Shown in pieces: positions 63,220-64,000 of a stretch of 64,000 bases of DNA. A model generated the notes under the pieces. That model was given only the letters and a program-made list of their open reading frames with translations, did no database searches and had not been told where the DNA came from. Source of the DNA: Pelomonas sp. BJYL3 (lineage in GTDB: Bacteria; Pseudomonadota; Gammaproteobacteria; Burkholderiales; Burkholderiaceae_C). Position numbers and translations under genes: made by a program. Every line of letters starts with the position of its first letter. Positions within the stretch are counted from its first letter, which is position 1. Where the stretch lies: assembly GCF_027257975.1 (NCBI RefSeq), contig NZ_JANZKX010000010.1:1-64000 (forward strand). Reading direction: 5' to 3'.

Positions 63220-63445
63220 GGCGAGGCGCCTGCTTCCGCGAGGGCAGGCAAACAGTTGCGCTTGCCAGCCATCTTAGGGAGAGCCCTCGGAATCGATCCC
63301 GCCAATTGAGCGGTATTCACCCGCCATCACGGCGTGAACCATGACCGGCATCACGGTGTGCGACGGGCAGCCAAAAATCTAATGAATTGCTCGCAGTCTC
63401 ATGCCCAATGCCTTGATTTAGAAGGCACAATGCCACGAGCATGCC
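63220..63445. promoter_or_regulatory. Divergent intergenic region with an inverted repeat
   Basis: This 226-base region drives the GT41-secretion operon to the left and the dehydrogenase gene to the right. TCACG-G-CGTGA (63327-63337) is a perfect dyad and ATCACGG recurs at about 63350. No convincing -10/-35 pair could be chosen. Confidence 0.35.
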
Positions 63446-64000
63446 ATGAATATCATCATTCTCGACGACTATCAGGATGCGGTGCGCAAGCTGCGCTGCG
63501 CCAGCAAGCTGGATCCCTTCAATGCCAAGGTCTTCACCAACACGGTGAAGGGGATCGGGCAATTGTCCGTCCGCCTGCGGGATGCCGAGGTGCTGGTGCT
63601 GATCCGCGAGCGCACCCATTTCCCCCGCCAGCTGCTGGAGAAGCTGCCCCGGCTCAAGCTGATCGCCCAGACCGGCCGGGTGGGGCCCCATATCGACGTC
63701 GAGGCCTGCACCCGCCTGGGCATCGCCGTCGCGGAGGGCGTGGGCTCCCCCATCGCCCCGGCGGAGCTGACCTGGGCGCTGATCATGGCCTCCATGCGCC
63801 GACTGCCGCAGTACATCGGCAATCTCAAGCACGGGGCCTGGCAGCAGTCGGGGCTCAAGGCAGCGTCCATGCCGCCCAACTTCGGCGTGGGCATGCTGCT
63901 GCGGGGCAAGACCCTGGGCCTGTGGGGCTATGGCCGCATCGGCCAGCTGGTGGCCGGCTACGGCCGCGCCTTCGGCATGCAGGTGCTGATCTGGGGCAGC
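63446..64000 (+). CDS. D-2-hydroxyacid dehydrogenase family protein, partial (runs off the right end)
   Basis: 185 codons are visible from ATG 63446 to the window edge, with no stop. It begins MNIIILDDYQDAVRKLRCAS. The substrate-domain motif KLIAQTGRVGPHIDVEACTR leads into VGSPIAPAELTWALIMASMR, and the NAD-binding glycine motif is GKTLGLWGYGRIGQLVAGYG. This is the SerA/hydroxypyruvate reductase superfamily, which interconverts 2-hydroxy and 2-oxo acids with NAD(P). About half of the protein, including the catalytic Glu and His, lies outside, so the substrate is undecided. It is divergent from the GT41 operon. Confidence 0.85.
   Translation, partial: MNIIILDDYQDAVRKLRCASKLDPFNAKVFTNTVKGIGQLSVRLRDAEVLVLIRERTHFPRQLLEKLPRLKLIAQTGRVGPHIDVEACTRLGIAVAEGVGSPIAPAELTWALIMASMRRLPQYIGNLKHGAWQQSGLKAASMPPNFGVGMLLRGKTLGLWGYGRIGQLVAGYGRAFGMQVLIWGS

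Noticed and set aside
1-64000. CRISPR arrays, rRNA operons, prophage or conjugative genes
   Set aside because: Looked for on both strands; no regularly spaced repeats, rRNA-like sequence or phage/conjugation proteins were found.

Overview
This 64 kb window is GC-rich, densely packed chromosomal DNA from a betaproteobacterium. The most likely home is the Burkholderiales, in the Rubrivivax/Leptothrix/Roseateles neighbourhood. That placement is inferred from the mix of genes: a RegB/RegA redox pair next to a bo3-type quinol oxidase with a SURF1 protein, a PEP-CTERM protein, ubiG-gph beside ssrA, uppP, map and glnD, and a one-piece tmRNA with tag ANDEKFALAA. It is not proven by any marker gene. 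No rRNA, tRNA, CRISPR array or prophage was seen.

Layout. 1-123 is the edge of an IS3-family element running off the left end. 124-951 holds no convincing gene. 952-2247 is an exported protein with one c-type haem motif. 2440-8105 (minus) is a secreted RHS/YD-repeat protein with a short variable tail, translationally coupled to a Sel1-repeat protein that may be its immunity partner, followed by a second small Sel1-like membrane protein. 8277-13116 (minus) is a macA-macB-outer membrane factor export operon. 13469-15246 is an unrecognised 592-codon gene that appears to carry a one-base deletion. 15301-22244 (minus) is cyoABCD-surf1-regB-regA, a quinol oxidase with an assembly factor and a redox two-component system. 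22308-27208 holds an MFS transporter, a LysE exporter, a GST, a degenerate ABC ATPase and a PEP-CTERM protein with a sigma-54-like promoter. 27040-29913 holds small genes, ssrA, gph and ubiG. 29977-32397 is an orphan acetolactate synthase large subunit divergent from an Lrp-family regulator. 32491-37070 holds a lysine-rich exported protein, a prolyl-4-hydroxylase-like enzyme, yaaA, tolC, a rhodanese and a Pcm-like methyltransferase. 37131-42353 (minus) is a TetR-controlled RND efflux operon. 42527-46887 (plus) is uppP, map, glnD.

The most distinctive region is 46926-63219. One minus-strand series runs from a GT41 (SPINDLY/OGT-type) glycosyltransferase through a complete type I secretion system (LapB-type ABC ATPase, HlyD adaptor, TolC-type channel) into a sugar cassette. 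The cassette holds kdnB- and kdnA-like genes (oxidation and transamination of an ulosonic acid), a GT2 glycosyltransferase, a NeuB-type synthase, an SpsF-type cytidylyltransferase, an unrecognised 566-aa protein, and FdtD- and FdtB-like enzymes for an N-acetylated 3-amino-3,6-dideoxyhexose. A separate hexapeptide acetyltransferase converges on it. I read this as a surface-glycan or secreted-glycoprotein locus that may make an amino-ulosonic acid and decorate a type I-exported protein. The enzyme families are well supported. The product, the acceptor and the link between glycosylation and secretion are inference.

The window ends inside a D-2-hydroxyacid dehydrogenase gene (63446 onward).
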